Assembly: GCA_016931515.1 (NCBI GenBank)
Contig: JAFGEQ010000008.1
Span: 1-64,000, forward strand
Origin: a candidate division CSSED10-310 bacterium
GTDB lineage: Bacteria; CSSED10-310
Direction: 5' to 3'
Length of the DNA stretch: 64,000 bases
The position numbers and the translations under genes are program-made. Below are positions 55,068-64,000 of the stretch, in pieces. Position 1 is the first letter of the stretch; every line of letters begins with the position of its first letter. A model generated the notes under the pieces. It had not been told where the DNA came from. It did not search any database and worked only from the letters and a program-made list of their open reading frames with translations.

Positions 55068-56321
55068 ATGATCATGAACATTACTGAGTTAAAAGAGAAA
55101 AATGCGGCTGAACTGCATCAACTTGCCAATGAACTGGGATTGGATCTCGGCTCATCCCTTCGAAAACAGGAACTCATCTTTCGAATCCTTCAGGCTCAAT
55201 CCGAAAAAGACGGTTTGATCTTTGCCGAGGGTGTTATTGAATGCTTGCCAGATGGGTTTGGTTTTCTACGATCGCCGGACTACAATTACCTCCCAGGCCC
55301 TGATGATGTGTACGTTTCTCCATCTCAAATCCGCCGTTTTGATCTTCGGACCGGGGATACGGTTTCAGGTCAAATCCGTCCTCCCAAAGAAAACGAACGT
55401 TATTTTGCCTTGCTGAAAGTGGAAGCGATCAATTTCGAAAGTCCCGAAGTTTCAAAAGATAAAAACTTCTTTGACAATCTGACACCTTTATATCCTGAAG
55501 AAGCCTTCCAGCTCGAACGTAGCAGCGATGAAATGTCGACGCGAGTTATGGCTTTGATGACACCGATCGGGAAAGGTCAGCGCGGGCTGATTGTTTCACC
55601 TCCCCGAACCGGTAAAACCATGTTGCTGCAATCGATCGCGCATTCAATAACTGCAAATCATCCCGATGTGTATCTGATTGTCCTTTTGATTGATGAACGC
55701 CCCGAAGAAGTGACCGATATGGAGCGAAATGTTAAGGGTGAAATTATAAGCTCTACCTTCGACGAGCCCGCATCGCGCCATACACAGGTAGCGGATATGG
55801 TGATTGAGAAAGCCAAGCGTCTGGTTGAACACAAGCGGGATGTCGTGATTTTGCTTGATTCTATCACGCGTTTGGCCAGAGCATACAATGCGGTTGTCCC
55901 GCCGTCCGGGAAAATTCTTTCTGGTGGAGTTGACTCCAACGCACTCCATCGACCCAAACGGTTTTTCGGAGCTGCCCGGAACACGGAGGAGGGTGGCAGT
56001 CTGACGATTATTGCTACAGCATTGATCGACACTGGAAGCCGTATGGATGACGTGATCTTTGAAGAATTTAAAGGCACCGGCAATATGGAATTGCACCTTG
56101 ACCGTCGTCTGGTTGATCGCCGTGTTTTCCCTGCAATTGATATAAAACGATCCGGTACCCGAAAAGAAGAACTCCTGTTGGCGCCTGAAACTCTTCAGAG
56201 AATTTGGATACTGAGAAAACTGTTGAATCCCATGGGTGTTGTGGAAAGCATGGAGTTTTTACTGGAGAAGATGAGCAGAACAAATTCCAACAATGATTTC
56301 CTTTCAATCATGAATACGTGA
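55068..56321 (+). CDS. rho: Transcription termination factor Rho
   Basis: The 417-residue hexameric RNA helicase that ends transcription. It has the N-terminal helical and cold-shock-like RNA-binding domains (residues 1-130: [22 protein letters not shown]) and an ATPase core with Walker A SPPRTGKT (177-184), [18 protein letters not shown] (Q- and R-loop region) and LDRRL. It lacks the long insertions seen in some lineages. AAGGAG sits seven bases before the ATG. Its presence fits the scarcity of hairpin-plus-U-tract terminators in the window. Confidence 0.98.
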   Translation: MIMNITELKEKNAAELHQLANELGLDLGSSLRKQELIFRILQAQSEKDGLIFAEGVIECLPDGFGFLRSPDYNYLPGPDDVYVSPSQIRRFDLRTGDTVSGQIRPPKENERYFALLKVEAINFESPEVSKDKNFFDNLTPLYPEEAFQLERSSDEMSTRVMALMTPIGKGQRGLIVSPPRTGKTMLLQSIAHSITANHPDVYLIVLLIDERPEEVTDMERNVKGEIISSTFDEPASRHTQVADMVIEKAKRLVEHKRDVVILLDSITRLARAYNAVVPPSGKILSGGVDSNALHRPKRFFGAARNTEEGGSLTIIATALIDTGSRMDDVIFEEFKGTGNMELHLDRRLVDRRVFPAIDIKRSGTRKEELLLAPETLQRIWILRKLLNPMGVVESMEFLLEKMSRTNSNNDFLSIMNT

Positions 56322-56340
56322 TTTTGCAGACGATCCATAC

Positions 56341-56370
56341 TTGATATTCCGGATCATTTCTGTATATATT
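56341..56370 (+). promoter_or_regulatory. Promoter for rpmE and the downstream genes
   Basis: TTGATA (56341-56346), 18-bp spacer, TATATT (56365-56370), just after the rho stop. The transcript would start near 56377. It would begin with a 6-bp hairpin (TCACGC, loop AAACC, GCGTGA; 56380-56396) about 50 nt before the rpmE start. Confidence 0.5.
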
Positions 56371-56445
56371 CCCGAGTTGTCACGCAAACCGCGTGAAAGA
56401 ACAAAAGGCTGATTCACTGGAAACGGTGATATTTTGGAGGTTATT

Positions 56446-56664
56446 GTGAAGAAAGAGATTCATCCCAAGTACGAGCAAACAACAATTACGTGTTCCTGCG
56501 GAAACGTCATCAAGACTGGATCTACAAAGAAAGAGCAGAAGATCGAAATCTGTTCCGCATGTCATCCATTCTTCACTGGCAAGCAGCGGATTGTGGATGC
56601 AGCCGGGCGCGTTGAAAAGTTTAAGCGGAAATACAATCTGGACCAGAAAACCGACGCTCAATAA
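56446..56664 (+). CDS. rpmE: Ribosomal protein L31, zinc-binding form
   Basis: A 72-residue 50S subunit protein starting [10 protein letters not shown], the normal L31 start. The frame extends to 56434, but GGAGGT four bases before the GTG at 56446 and the homology fix this start. The zinc cysteines C16, C18, C36 and C39 are all present, so this is the zinc-containing type rather than the zinc-free paralogue. The order rho, rpmE, DUF1385, prfA, prmC is a common bacterial arrangement. Confidence 0.97.
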   Translation: MKKEIHPKYEQTTITCSCGNVIKTGSTKKEQKIEICSACHPFFTGKQRIVDAAGRVEKFKRKYNLDQKTDAQ

Positions 56665-56672
56665 ATCGTAAG

Positions 56673-57629
56673 ATGCCCGGAATAACCGTTGGCGGGCAGG
56701 CCGTCATTGAGGGTGTCATGATGCGAACTCCGGGTATAATGAGTATTGCTGTACGACGGAATGATGGGAATATCATCCTTCATAACGACTTGCTAATTCA
56801 AAATCCGGAAAAAACAAGACTCCTGCTGGTACCGATTATCCGGGGAGTCATGATATTAAGCCAATCTGTTATACTCGGATTCAGGGCGTTGGATTATTCG
56901 TCTTATTTTGCTGCCGAGAATAGACTGACCGCTACTGATCACACCAATGCACGCGCCCCGGTTCCAGATCGGTCGCTTTCATCAATCAGATGGTTGCCCA
57001 TGGCTTCATTGATACTTGCTCTGTCTGCTTTCATCGGTTTTTTTCTGGCATTTCCGTTACTGCTTACAGACACACTTCAAGCAATGACCGGGCTGAATAT
57101 CACCAATAGCTTCTTCTTAAATCTGATTGAAGGGAGTATTCGTCTTGTTCTTGTTTTCATTTATATTTATGCAATATCTGCTATTCCTGAAATTCGCAGA
57201 GTGTTTCAATATCATGGCGCAGAGCACAAAGCGATTTTCGCTTATGAAGCAGGAATGGAACTAACCGCCGAGAACGCCAGACAATTTTCACGCTTTCACC
57301 CCCGGTGTGGAACGGCTCTTCTGTTTACGCTGATGCTTTTTTCAATTCTGGTGTTCAGCATTATTCCGACCGATCTTTCATTCTTTATGAAGGTTGCTCT
57401 GCGCATCAGTTTGATTCCCTTTCTCGCAGGTATTTCATATGAAGTCATCAGGAAATACTCCGATTCGATGTCCGTTCCAGCCCGAATTCTCTTTCAGCTT
57501 TCAGCATGGCTGCAAATCCTTACGACACGCGAACCCGATGACGAGCATCTGGAGGTTGGTATAGTGGCATTAAAATCAGCGCTGCAACTTTCAACAGACA
57601 ATCAGTCAAATCTGACTTCGGATATGTAA
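56673..57629 (+). CDS. DUF1385 membrane protein
   Basis: A 318-residue protein beginning GGQAVIEGVMMRTPG, the family signature. It has a pair of hydrophobic regions at about residues 110-140 and 150-180, the motif YHGAEHKAIFAYE and a further hydrophobic pair near residues 220-265. DUF1385 proteins are of unknown function but are conserved next to rpmE and prfA, as here. The family contains FRFHPRCGT-like segments (FSRFHPRCGT). Ribosome site is weak; nine bp follow rpmE. Confidence 0.92.
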   Translation: MPGITVGGQAVIEGVMMRTPGIMSIAVRRNDGNIILHNDLLIQNPEKTRLLLVPIIRGVMILSQSVILGFRALDYSSYFAAENRLTATDHTNARAPVPDRSLSSIRWLPMASLILALSAFIGFFLAFPLLLTDTLQAMTGLNITNSFFLNLIEGSIRLVLVFIYIYAISAIPEIRRVFQYHGAEHKAIFAYEAGMELTAENARQFSRFHPRCGTALLFTLMLFSILVFSIIPTDLSFFMKVALRISLIPFLAGISYEVIRKYSDSMSVPARILFQLSAWLQILTTREPDDEHLEVGIVALKSALQLSTDNQSNLTSDM

Positions 57630-57639
57630 GGTAAATTGT

Positions 57640-58707
57640 ATGCTTGACAAACTGGCTTCTTACGTCATCAAACATGAAGAACTCACTGAAAAGTTGGCTG
57701 ATCCGGCTGTTATTTCTGATCGAGAGAGATACTTGACTCTCAGCAGGGAGTATTCCGAGATTCAGGAATATTGTGATATCTACTTTAAACTCAAGAAGGC
57801 GATCGACAATTTGAAAGGGGCGCGCGAAATCATTGATACGGAGGAGGATGACGAGCTTATTCGGATGGCTCAATCAGAAGTTGAGGAATTGGAGAAGAAA
57901 ATCAGTGGTCTGGAAGAGCAGGCTGAAGAGTTGTTAAATCCACCGGATCCGTTTGATGGGAAGAATGTAATCTTGGAGATTCGGGCTGGAACAGGGGGAG
58001 AGGAAGCAGGTCTGTTTGCTGCGGATCTGTTCAGAATGTATGCACGGTATGCTGAAAAGCAGAAATGGAAACTGGAAATACTGAGTCAGTCATTGAGTGA
58101 ACTGGATGGTTTTAAGGAAGTGATCGCAATGATCAGCGGTCATCGGGTATACGGTATGTTGAAATATGAGAGTGGGGTGCATCGCGTTCAGCGAGTGCCG
58201 GTTACGGAGACCAGTGGTCGGATCCATACATCCGCTGTTACAGTCGCGGTTCTGCCGGAAGCTGAAAATGTTGAAGTTGAAATAGACCCATCGGAAATTC
58301 GGATTGATGTATTCCGTTCCAGTGGTCCTGGCGGACAGAGTGTCAATACAACAGATTCTGCTGTCAGGATAACGCATATTCCAACGGGGTTGGTTGTCAG
58401 TTGTCAGGATGAGAAAAGCCAGCTTAAAAACAAATCAAAAGGATTAAAAATCCTCTATTCCAGATTGCTGGATCTCAAGCGTCGGGAGCAGGATGAGAAG
58501 ATTGCTGCCGAACGTCGGGAAATGGTATCCACCGGCGATCGGAGTGCCAAGATCAGAACATATAATTTTCCTCAAAATCGAATTACCGACCATCGCGTCA
58601 ATTTCACAACTCACCAGCTCGAGTCTGTGCTTCAAGGCGATCTGGACGACATCTTTCAGGCAATCCATGATTATTTCAGAGTCCAATCTCTTCAGCAAAT
58701 CGGCTAG
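57640..58707 (+). CDS. prfA: Peptide chain release factor 1
   Basis: A 355-residue factor ending translation at UAA and UAG. The codon-reading tripeptide PVT is at 187-189, within VPVTETSGRIHTS, and the GGQ motif is at 231-233 (GPGGQSVNTTDSAVR). The PxT tripeptide marks RF1 rather than RF2, which reads UGA. AAGG precedes the ATG. It is followed 14 bp later by its modifying methylase gene. Confidence 0.97.
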   Translation: MLDKLASYVIKHEELTEKLADPAVISDRERYLTLSREYSEIQEYCDIYFKLKKAIDNLKGAREIIDTEEDDELIRMAQSEVEELEKKISGLEEQAEELLNPPDPFDGKNVILEIRAGTGGEEAGLFAADLFRMYARYAEKQKWKLEILSQSLSELDGFKEVIAMISGHRVYGMLKYESGVHRVQRVPVTETSGRIHTSAVTVAVLPEAENVEVEIDPSEIRIDVFRSSGPGGQSVNTTDSAVRITHIPTGLVVSCQDEKSQLKNKSKGLKILYSRLLDLKRREQDEKIAAERREMVSTGDRSAKIRTYNFPQNRITDHRVNFTTHQLESVLQGDLDDIFQAIHDYFRVQSLQQIG

Positions 58708-58721
58708 GGCATAGTCATGCC

Positions 58722-59594
58722 ATGAGTTCTATCTGGACTGTACGAAAACTGATTGCATGGACGGTTCCATGGTTTGAAGAACGAGGCATTTCATCACCCC
58801 GCCTGGATGCAGAATTACTCCTGGCATGCGCTCTTCATTGCTCCAGAATTGATCTCTATCTTAATCCCGACAAACCGTTGAGCGAAACTGAAAGACTTCT
58901 CTACAAAACGCTGATCAAGCGCAGGGCTGCACGTGAGCCAGTCGCGTACATCCTGGGAGAGAAGGAATTTTGGCGACGCACCTTTAAAGTCGACAATCGG
59001 GTACTTATCCCAAGGCCGGAAACGGAGATGCTCATTGAGACTGCTCTTAACATTACTAAAGATTCTTCCGAAGTAATGATCGCCGATTTAGGTACCGGTT
59101 CCGGTTGCATTGCTGTCACACTAGCGGCTGAATTACCGGATTCAAGAATTTATGCAACGGATATTTCGATCGAAGCAATTGCGCTGGCTAATGAAAATGC
59201 TCGTGATTTGAATGTTGACGAGCAGATTATATTTTGTAGTGGCAGTTGGTTTAACGCTCTGCAATCAGCCGCAAAACCGGGCAGTTTCGATATGATTGTA
59301 TCGAATCCACCCTATATAGCTACTGGGCTTTTAAACGGGCTTCAACCTGAGATCAGCCGTTTTGAACCGTCCCTAGCCCTCGATGGTGGTCGCGAGGGGT
59401 TAGATCCCTATATTGTGATTGTATCCGGAGCAAAACAGTGGATGAAAAAGGGAGGATATCTTATACTGGAAATCGGTTGTGCACAGGGCGATCGAATCAG
59501 TCGGTATTTATCGGATGCCTCCTTTGATTCGATAGACATTATTAAGGACTTGACCGGCAGTGACAGGATAATACTTGCGAGGAATCCGCAGTAG
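58722..59594 (+). CDS. prmC: Release factor glutamine methyltransferase
   Basis: A 290-residue SAM-dependent methylase that modifies the Gln of the GGQ motif in release factors. It shows an N-terminal helical domain (RLDAELLLACAL), PRPETEMLIE, the SAM motif DLGTGSGCIAVTLA and the catalytic NPPY at 195-198 (SNPPYIA). The location directly after prfA is standard. Confidence 0.95.
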   Translation: MSSIWTVRKLIAWTVPWFEERGISSPRLDAELLLACALHCSRIDLYLNPDKPLSETERLLYKTLIKRRAAREPVAYILGEKEFWRRTFKVDNRVLIPRPETEMLIETALNITKDSSEVMIADLGTGSGCIAVTLAAELPDSRIYATDISIEAIALANENARDLNVDEQIIFCSGSWFNALQSAAKPGSFDMIVSNPPYIATGLLNGLQPEISRFEPSLALDGGREGLDPYIVIVSGAKQWMKKGGYLILEIGCAQGDRISRYLSDASFDSIDIIKDLTGSDRIILARNPQ

Positions 59595-59636
59595 ACATTC
59601 CCGCATCATGCCGCGAAGAAAATTCGGACGGTAACC

Positions 59637-60899
59637 ATGCAAGAATTAAGGATAATTGGCGGTAGATCACTACGCGGTAGTGTTCAGATTTCCGGCGCAA
59701 AAAATGCTGCACTTCCAGCTCTGGCAGCCTGTCTGCTTACGAATCAAACGACAACGCTGAGCAACATGCCTGATGTCAAAGATGTTGGCAGCATGTGCGC
59801 GTTGCTTGAGGCTCTCGGTGCACGGATCTCCAGAGTAAATGACTCGATCTCCGTGGATACATCAAATGTTGACCGTCACAACGCCCCTCATGAACTGGTC
59901 AGGAAAATGAGGGCATCCGTTCTGGTGATGGGTCCACTTCTGGCCCGTTTCGGTATGGCGGAAGTCGCTCTGCCCGGAGGCTGCACGATTGGAAACCGCC
60001 CAATCGATTTACATATTGCTGCCATGAAAAAGCTTGGAGCAGACGCGACGCTCATCAAGGGCGATACTCATCTGACAGCTTCCACATTAAAAGGAGCACG
60101 TATTTATTTCGATCGCCCGACGGTTACGGGCACTGAAAATGTCATGATGGCTGCGACGGCTGCTGATGGTGAGACGCTTCTGGAGAATGCAGCCCGGGAA
60201 CCGGAAGTTGTTGATCTGGCAGAATTACTTGTCAAGATGGGCGCGAACATTTCGGGAGCCGGAACAGATACGATTCGGGTTATCGGCGGACAATTGATGA
60301 AGGGGGCAACGCATGAAATTATCTCGGACCGCATCGAAGCCGGTACCTATGCGGTGTCCGCTGCGATGACCGGAGGTATCGTGACATTGACACATATGAA
60401 TCCGCGGATGATTTCATCGCTCCTTGAAAAAATGAGGAGCGCCGGATGCAAAGTGGTCGAAACGGATACGACCGTAACGATCTCCGGCTTGCCGCCATTC
60501 AAACCTGTTGATATCAGTACCGCTGAATATCCTGGCTTTCCAACGGATCTGCAGGCGCAGTTTATGGCAATGATGTGTCTGGCCGATGGAGAAGCCGTAA
60601 TAACCGAAAACATTTTCGAAGATAGATTCAAGCATGTGCCTGAATTAAACAGGCTTGGTGCGGAGATAGTAATTCGAGGTCGCAGTGCCTTCGTACGGGG
60701 TGTTAAGAATTTGCTTGGAGCCATTGTAACAGCATCTGACCTCAGAGCCAGTGCATCATTGGTACTTGCCGGTCTGGCTGCACAGGATGAAACCAGAATC
60801 CTTCGAATCTATCACCTCGACCGGGGATATTACAGGATGGAGAAAAAATTATCAGCGCTGGGTGCGGATATTGGGAGAATCGATGGGGAGGGACCATGA
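59637..60899 (+). CDS. murA: UDP-N-acetylglucosamine 1-carboxyvinyltransferase
   Basis: MurA, 420 residues, adds enolpyruvate to UDP-GlcNAc in the first committed step of peptidoglycan synthesis. Landmarks are SGAKNAALP, the active-site loop PGGCTIGNRP with C116, RIEAGTYAVSAA and FPTDLQAQFMA. The Cys is the residue alkylated by fosfomycin, so the enzyme should be of the sensitive type. This confirms a peptidoglycan cell wall. Its stop overlaps mutS2 (ATGA). Confidence 0.97.
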   Translation: MQELRIIGGRSLRGSVQISGAKNAALPALAACLLTNQTTTLSNMPDVKDVGSMCALLEALGARISRVNDSISVDTSNVDRHNAPHELVRKMRASVLVMGPLLARFGMAEVALPGGCTIGNRPIDLHIAAMKKLGADATLIKGDTHLTASTLKGARIYFDRPTVTGTENVMMAATAADGETLLENAAREPEVVDLAELLVKMGANISGAGTDTIRVIGGQLMKGATHEIISDRIEAGTYAVSAAMTGGIVTLTHMNPRMISSLLEKMRSAGCKVVETDTTVTISGLPPFKPVDISTAEYPGFPTDLQAQFMAMMCLADGEAVITENIFEDRFKHVPELNRLGAEIVIRGRSAFVRGVKNLLGAIVTASDLRASASLVLAGLAAQDETRILRIYHLDRGYYRMEKKLSALGADIGRIDGEGP

Positions 60900-63349
60900 A
60901 CCCCCACGCGCTGCGCGTTCTTGAATACAAAGATTTACTGACCTATCTTGCACTCTATACGGAATCTGAAATTACTAAAAGTAAGATAGCAGGCATCCAT
61001 CCATCCACTAATTACAAAGAGATCAGACACTGGTCAGATGAACTGACCGAGTATCGCTATCTGATCTCCAGTGGTCAACAAATTCCAGCCTTCTCAGGAC
61101 CTTCAATATCAATTCTTGGGAGCTTGGAAGCATCAGCCACTGAGGGTTGGCGACTTCCACCTGAAAAAATCTCTGCAGTCGGTCAATTGCTGATGCAATC
61201 GGAACTGATCCGTGAAGGGTTTCTGGATCTTCAAGGCATTCCGCTCCTCAAAGCACGAGTCAACAAGCTGGTCCTGTTGCCGGAATTGCTGAATATGATT
61301 ACACGTTCAGTAAACGAAAAAGGTGAGGTTTTAGACCGAGCATCCGACGAACTGGCAAAAATCCGACGTAGTCTAAGAAAACACCTCGAACGTATTCGTT
61401 CACGTATGGAGGAGCTTGCCGCATCTTTATATAAAAAAGGTGTTCTCCAGGATCCAATCGTTACGATGCGGGAAGGACGCTATGTCCTGCCTGTGCGAGC
61501 CGGTGCATCGCGAGACGTTCCGGGTACTGTGCTTGATCGGTCTTCTTCAGGAGCGACTTTTTTTATCGAACCGAAAGTTTCGATGCCGGATTCCGTCGCA
61601 CTCGGAAAACTGGAAGCGGAGGAACGACAGGAAGTTAACCGGATCTTGCTGGAATTGACAGCAGCAATTGGACTGAAAAGTGACGAACTGGTGGATAACC
61701 TTGAAATCGTCGTTGAAATGGATTTTATCCGCGCAAAAGCTCGTTTCTGTAATGAACTTAAAGCTAACAGTATCCCGATTCTTCCAGATCCTCTGATTGA
61801 TCTCAAAGAATGCAGAAATCCATTGCTGCTGTTTCATCGTCTGTCTTCTTTGAATCCTGATGATCGTTCCAAGCCGGTTGTTCCTATCGATCTGGAACTC
61901 AACGGCGATAATTGCATATTGGTTATAACCGGACCGAATACCGGTGGTAAAACAGTAGCGCTGAAAACCATTGGGATAACGATCCTGATGGTTCAGTCAG
62001 GCCTTCACCCGGTATGCAGTGAGTATTCTCGAGTCGGTGTATTCAAAAATATTTTTGCCGACATCGGCGACGAACAAAGTCTACAACAAAGCCTGTCCAC
62101 TTTTTCGTCACATGTGAAACAGATTGTGGAGATCATTGAAAATGCAGACAGCAATGCTCTGGTTCTACTGGATGAACTTGGTGCCGGGACAGATCCTGAG
62201 GAGGGATCGGCACTCGGAATTGCCATCATCGCTGAAATGTTGCGCAAAAAAGTTATCACGGTTGCAAATACTCATCATAACTCCATAAAAGCATTTGCTT
62301 TTACGACACCCGGGATCGAAAATGCCGCCATGGAATTCGATATTCAGTCCCTCCAGCCAACATTTCGGATTTTAATGGGTAGAATTGGCCAATCCAACGC
62401 GTTCGCAATAGCTTCCAGGCTCGGATTTCCAACGTTTATACTCGAAGAAGCCCAGCGCCATCTGTCGGGTAAATCGGATGATCTCCAGAAAATGCTGGAT
62501 CTCGTTGAAGAGCGTCGGATCATGGCTGAAAAACGTATTGTACAGGCATCGAATGAGAAATCCCGCGCAAAAGAGTTACGCAGAGCCAGGGAGGACGTGC
62601 TTAAACGGGCTGAAGATGACGCACGTCATGTCCTTGAGAAAGCGACTCGTGAATCGCAATCTATTATTTCAGAATTACTCCGTGAACGAGATGAACTGAA
62701 ACGGGAGCTGAAAAAAATCCGTGACCATTCCGGATTCAGTCTGGATCATCCTGAATCACGCCTGGATTTACGGCGTCAGAAGGACAATCTGGCTGAACTG
62801 ACTCACAAGTTATCGGAAATGAAAGATTCCTTTGAGTCTGATAAGGAGTCCGACATTGAAGGTGGGATTCCGGGACCCGGTGATATTGTCCGAGTAAAAC
62901 GCTTTGGAAGTGAAGGCCGGGTAATTGAACTGAGCGCTGATAATCGTCTGCTCGTAGAGCTGTCCGGGAAGAAGATGCGGATCCCGTTGGATGGCGTAGT
63001 GAAATTGAAAAAATCATCCAGGAAGGACGAGAATGCTGCTGTCAAATCAGGCATGCATTTCAATCGGGTTGAGGTGGAATATTTACATACTGAACCCCCG
63101 CCTTTGCGGCTGAATCTGGTGGGGAAAAAAGTGGATGAAGCGATCGATGAGATGAATCGCTATATGGACAGAGTTATTCGTGCTCGATTGCCCCAGGTGA
63201 CAATAGTACATGGACTGGGGACAGGAAAACTTCAAAACGCGGTTGTCGCCTATCTGAAGCGGGTTCCGCAAGTTTTGCGAGCCAGAAGTGGTTATGCCGT
63301 AGAAGGCGGAGGAGGCGTGACGGTTGTAGAGATGGACATTTCCGAATGA
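60896..63349 (+). CDS. mutS2: MutS2 family ATPase with Smr domain
   Basis: An 817-residue protein with the MutS core and clamp helices (residues 1-330) and the ATPase with Walker A GPNTGGKT at 346-353. A DELGAGTDPEEGSAL block, a long charged coiled coil (about 520-650) and a C-terminal Smr nuclease domain (residues about 740-817, VTIVHGLGTGKL) follow. It lacks the MutS mismatch-binding domain. MutS2 acts on recombination intermediates and, in some bacteria, splits collided ribosomes. GGGGAGGG precedes the ATG, which overlaps the murA stop by four bases. Confidence 0.96.
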   Translation: MNPHALRVLEYKDLLTYLALYTESEITKSKIAGIHPSTNYKEIRHWSDELTEYRYLISSGQQIPAFSGPSISILGSLEASATEGWRLPPEKISAVGQLLMQSELIREGFLDLQGIPLLKARVNKLVLLPELLNMITRSVNEKGEVLDRASDELAKIRRSLRKHLERIRSRMEELAASLYKKGVLQDPIVTMREGRYVLPVRAGASRDVPGTVLDRSSSGATFFIEPKVSMPDSVALGKLEAEERQEVNRILLELTAAIGLKSDELVDNLEIVVEMDFIRAKARFCNELKANSIPILPDPLIDLKECRNPLLLFHRLSSLNPDDRSKPVVPIDLELNGDNCILVITGPNTGGKTVALKTIGITILMVQSGLHPVCSEYSRVGVFKNIFADIGDEQSLQQSLSTFSSHVKQIVEIIENADSNALVLLDELGAGTDPEEGSALGIAIIAEMLRKKVITVANTHHNSIKAFAFTTPGIENAAMEFDIQSLQPTFRILMGRIGQSNAFAIASRLGFPTFILEEAQRHLSGKSDDLQKMLDLVEERRIMAEKRIVQASNEKSRAKELRRAREDVLKRAEDDARHVLEKATRESQSIISELLRERDELKRELKKIRDHSGFSLDHPESRLDLRRQKDNLAELTHKLSEMKDSFESDKESDIEGGIPGPGDIVRVKRFGSEGRVIELSADNRLLVELSGKKMRIPLDGVVKLKKSSRKDENAAVKSGMHFNRVEVEYLHTEPPPLRLNLVGKKVDEAIDEMNRYMDRVIRARLPQVTIVHGLGTGKLQNAVVAYLKRVPQVLRARSGYAVEGGGGVTVVEMDISE

Positions 63350-63422
63350 CTGGGATGCGTTTCTCCTGTAATCGGATAATTATCAACTTGGCTTCACAAT
63401 CCGAGTGGATTGGAGATCAGCT

Positions 63423-64000
63423 GTGAGTCGTGGAAAGATACCCGAGGAGATTCTTGACGCTATTCGGGAACGAACGGCAATTGAGCAGATTATTGGTGAA
63501 TACGTTCCTTTGAAGCGAGCCGGTAGACATTTTAAGGGATTGTGTCCATTCCATCACGAAAAAACCCCGTCATTTACGGTAAACACCGACCTGCAGATTT
63601 TTAAATGTTTCGGATGTGGCGAGAGCGGGAATGTATTTAACTTTCTGATGAAGTATGAGAACATATCATTCTTTGAAGCGGTTGAGCGGCTGGCCGCAAG
63701 CGCAGGTATTTCCTTGCCGGACACACCGGTTGAATCAAAACAGAAACGAGATGAGACCTCACATATCCTTGATGCCATGCAGGCAGCATGGAAGAAATAT
63801 ATCCGCTGTTTGCAAAGTGACCCTGCAGCCGAGTCGGCGCGTCGATATCTTAGTGAACGGGGAATTACCGAACCTCTATGCAAACGATATGGTTTGGGAT
63901 TTGCGCCCGATCAATGGGATTTTCTATCAACGTCACTCCAGATACCGCGACAGATTCTGGTTAAATCCGGGCTCAGTATTCTTGGTTCGGAATCAAATAA
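63423..64000 (+). CDS. dnaG: DNA primase (3' part beyond the window)
   Basis: The first 192 codons of DnaG, still open at the last base. The start is GTG at 63423 with GGAGA upstream. The N-terminal zinc domain is complete: C41 and H44 in CPFHHEK and C62, C65 in CFGCG. It continues with FLMKYENISFFEAVERLA and the start of the RNA polymerase domain (ARRYLSERGIT). DnaG lays RNA primers at the replication fork. The catalytic TOPRIM part and helicase-binding tail are not visible here. Confidence 0.95.
   Translation, partial: MSRGKIPEEILDAIRERTAIEQIIGEYVPLKRAGRHFKGLCPFHHEKTPSFTVNTDLQIFKCFGCGESGNVFNFLMKYENISFFEAVERLAASAGISLPDTPVESKQKRDETSHILDAMQAAWKKYIRCLQSDPAAESARRYLSERGITEPLCKRYGLGFAPDQWDFLSTSLQIPRQILVKSGLSILGSESN

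Noticed and set aside
1-64000. Insertion sequences, integrases, phage genes, CRISPR arrays or toxin-antitoxin pairs
   Set aside because: I found no transposase, recombinase or phage-like protein among the translated frames and no regularly spaced repeats.

Overview
The window is a continuous stretch of chromosome from a free-living bacterium with moderate G+C. It carries no mobile element, CRISPR array or rRNA operon. Housekeeping genes (transketolase, grpE, cysS, aspS, rho, prfA, murA, mutS2, dnaG) are mixed with accessory genes of the kind common in large genomes of little-studied, environmental, Gram-negative-like lineages: a Ser/Thr kinase with TPRs, FHA and GAF proteins, DUF3857 transglutaminases and secreted beta-sandwich proteins. 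The sequence alone does not let me name a phylum. The organism decodes UGA as selenocysteine, because its own selD needs it.

Layout. 0-0.2 kb: tRNA-Val and tRNA-Asp on the minus strand. 0.4-6.4 kb: M24 peptidase, transketolase, a DUF1189 membrane protein and a B12-binding radical SAM protein. 6.4-9.1 kb: a selenium cluster made of a divergent LysR regulator, yedF and a selD with an in-frame UGA. 9.2-12.6 kb: a TSUP permease coupled to a NYN/OST-HTH protein, then a DHH phosphoesterase. 12.6-20.3 kb (minus strand): a 1282-residue double DUF3857/transglutaminase protein, an acyltransferase, a YugP-type Zn protease, grpE and a glycosyltransferase. 20.35-30.6 kb (plus strand): a signalling block with a Ser/Thr kinase-TPR protein, two related secreted proteins and two AAA+ enhancer-binding-type regulators whose sigma-54-contact loop is degenerate. 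30.6-35.2 kb: a small membrane protein, proline dehydrogenase, M42 peptidase, MscS channel and thiL.

35.4-54.8 kb is one long same-strand run with overlapping or tightly spaced genes: cysS, NfeD protease, slipin, SPOR protein, phoH, pgpH, ybeY, CorC-type protein, era, FHA/GAF protein, nucleotide-sugar epimerase, AMP-ligase with an AroQ-like tail, DAHP synthase, DUF362 protein, queE and aspS. After promoter-bearing gaps, 55.1-64 kb holds rho, rpmE, a DUF1385 protein, prfA, prmC, murA, mutS2 and a dnaG cut by the window edge.

Best candidates for something new: (1) the kinase / secreted-protein / twin AAA+ regulator block, in which both regulators have lost the GAFTGA signature; (2) the fusion of a chorismate-mutase-like (AroQ) domain to an acyl-CoA-ligase-like protein immediately upstream of DAHP synthase; (3) the selenoprotein SelD with a visible SECIS-like hairpin; (4) pseudo-enzyme modules, namely a second transglutaminase domain with Cys replaced by Ser and an HD-GYP remnant in the FHA/GAF protein.
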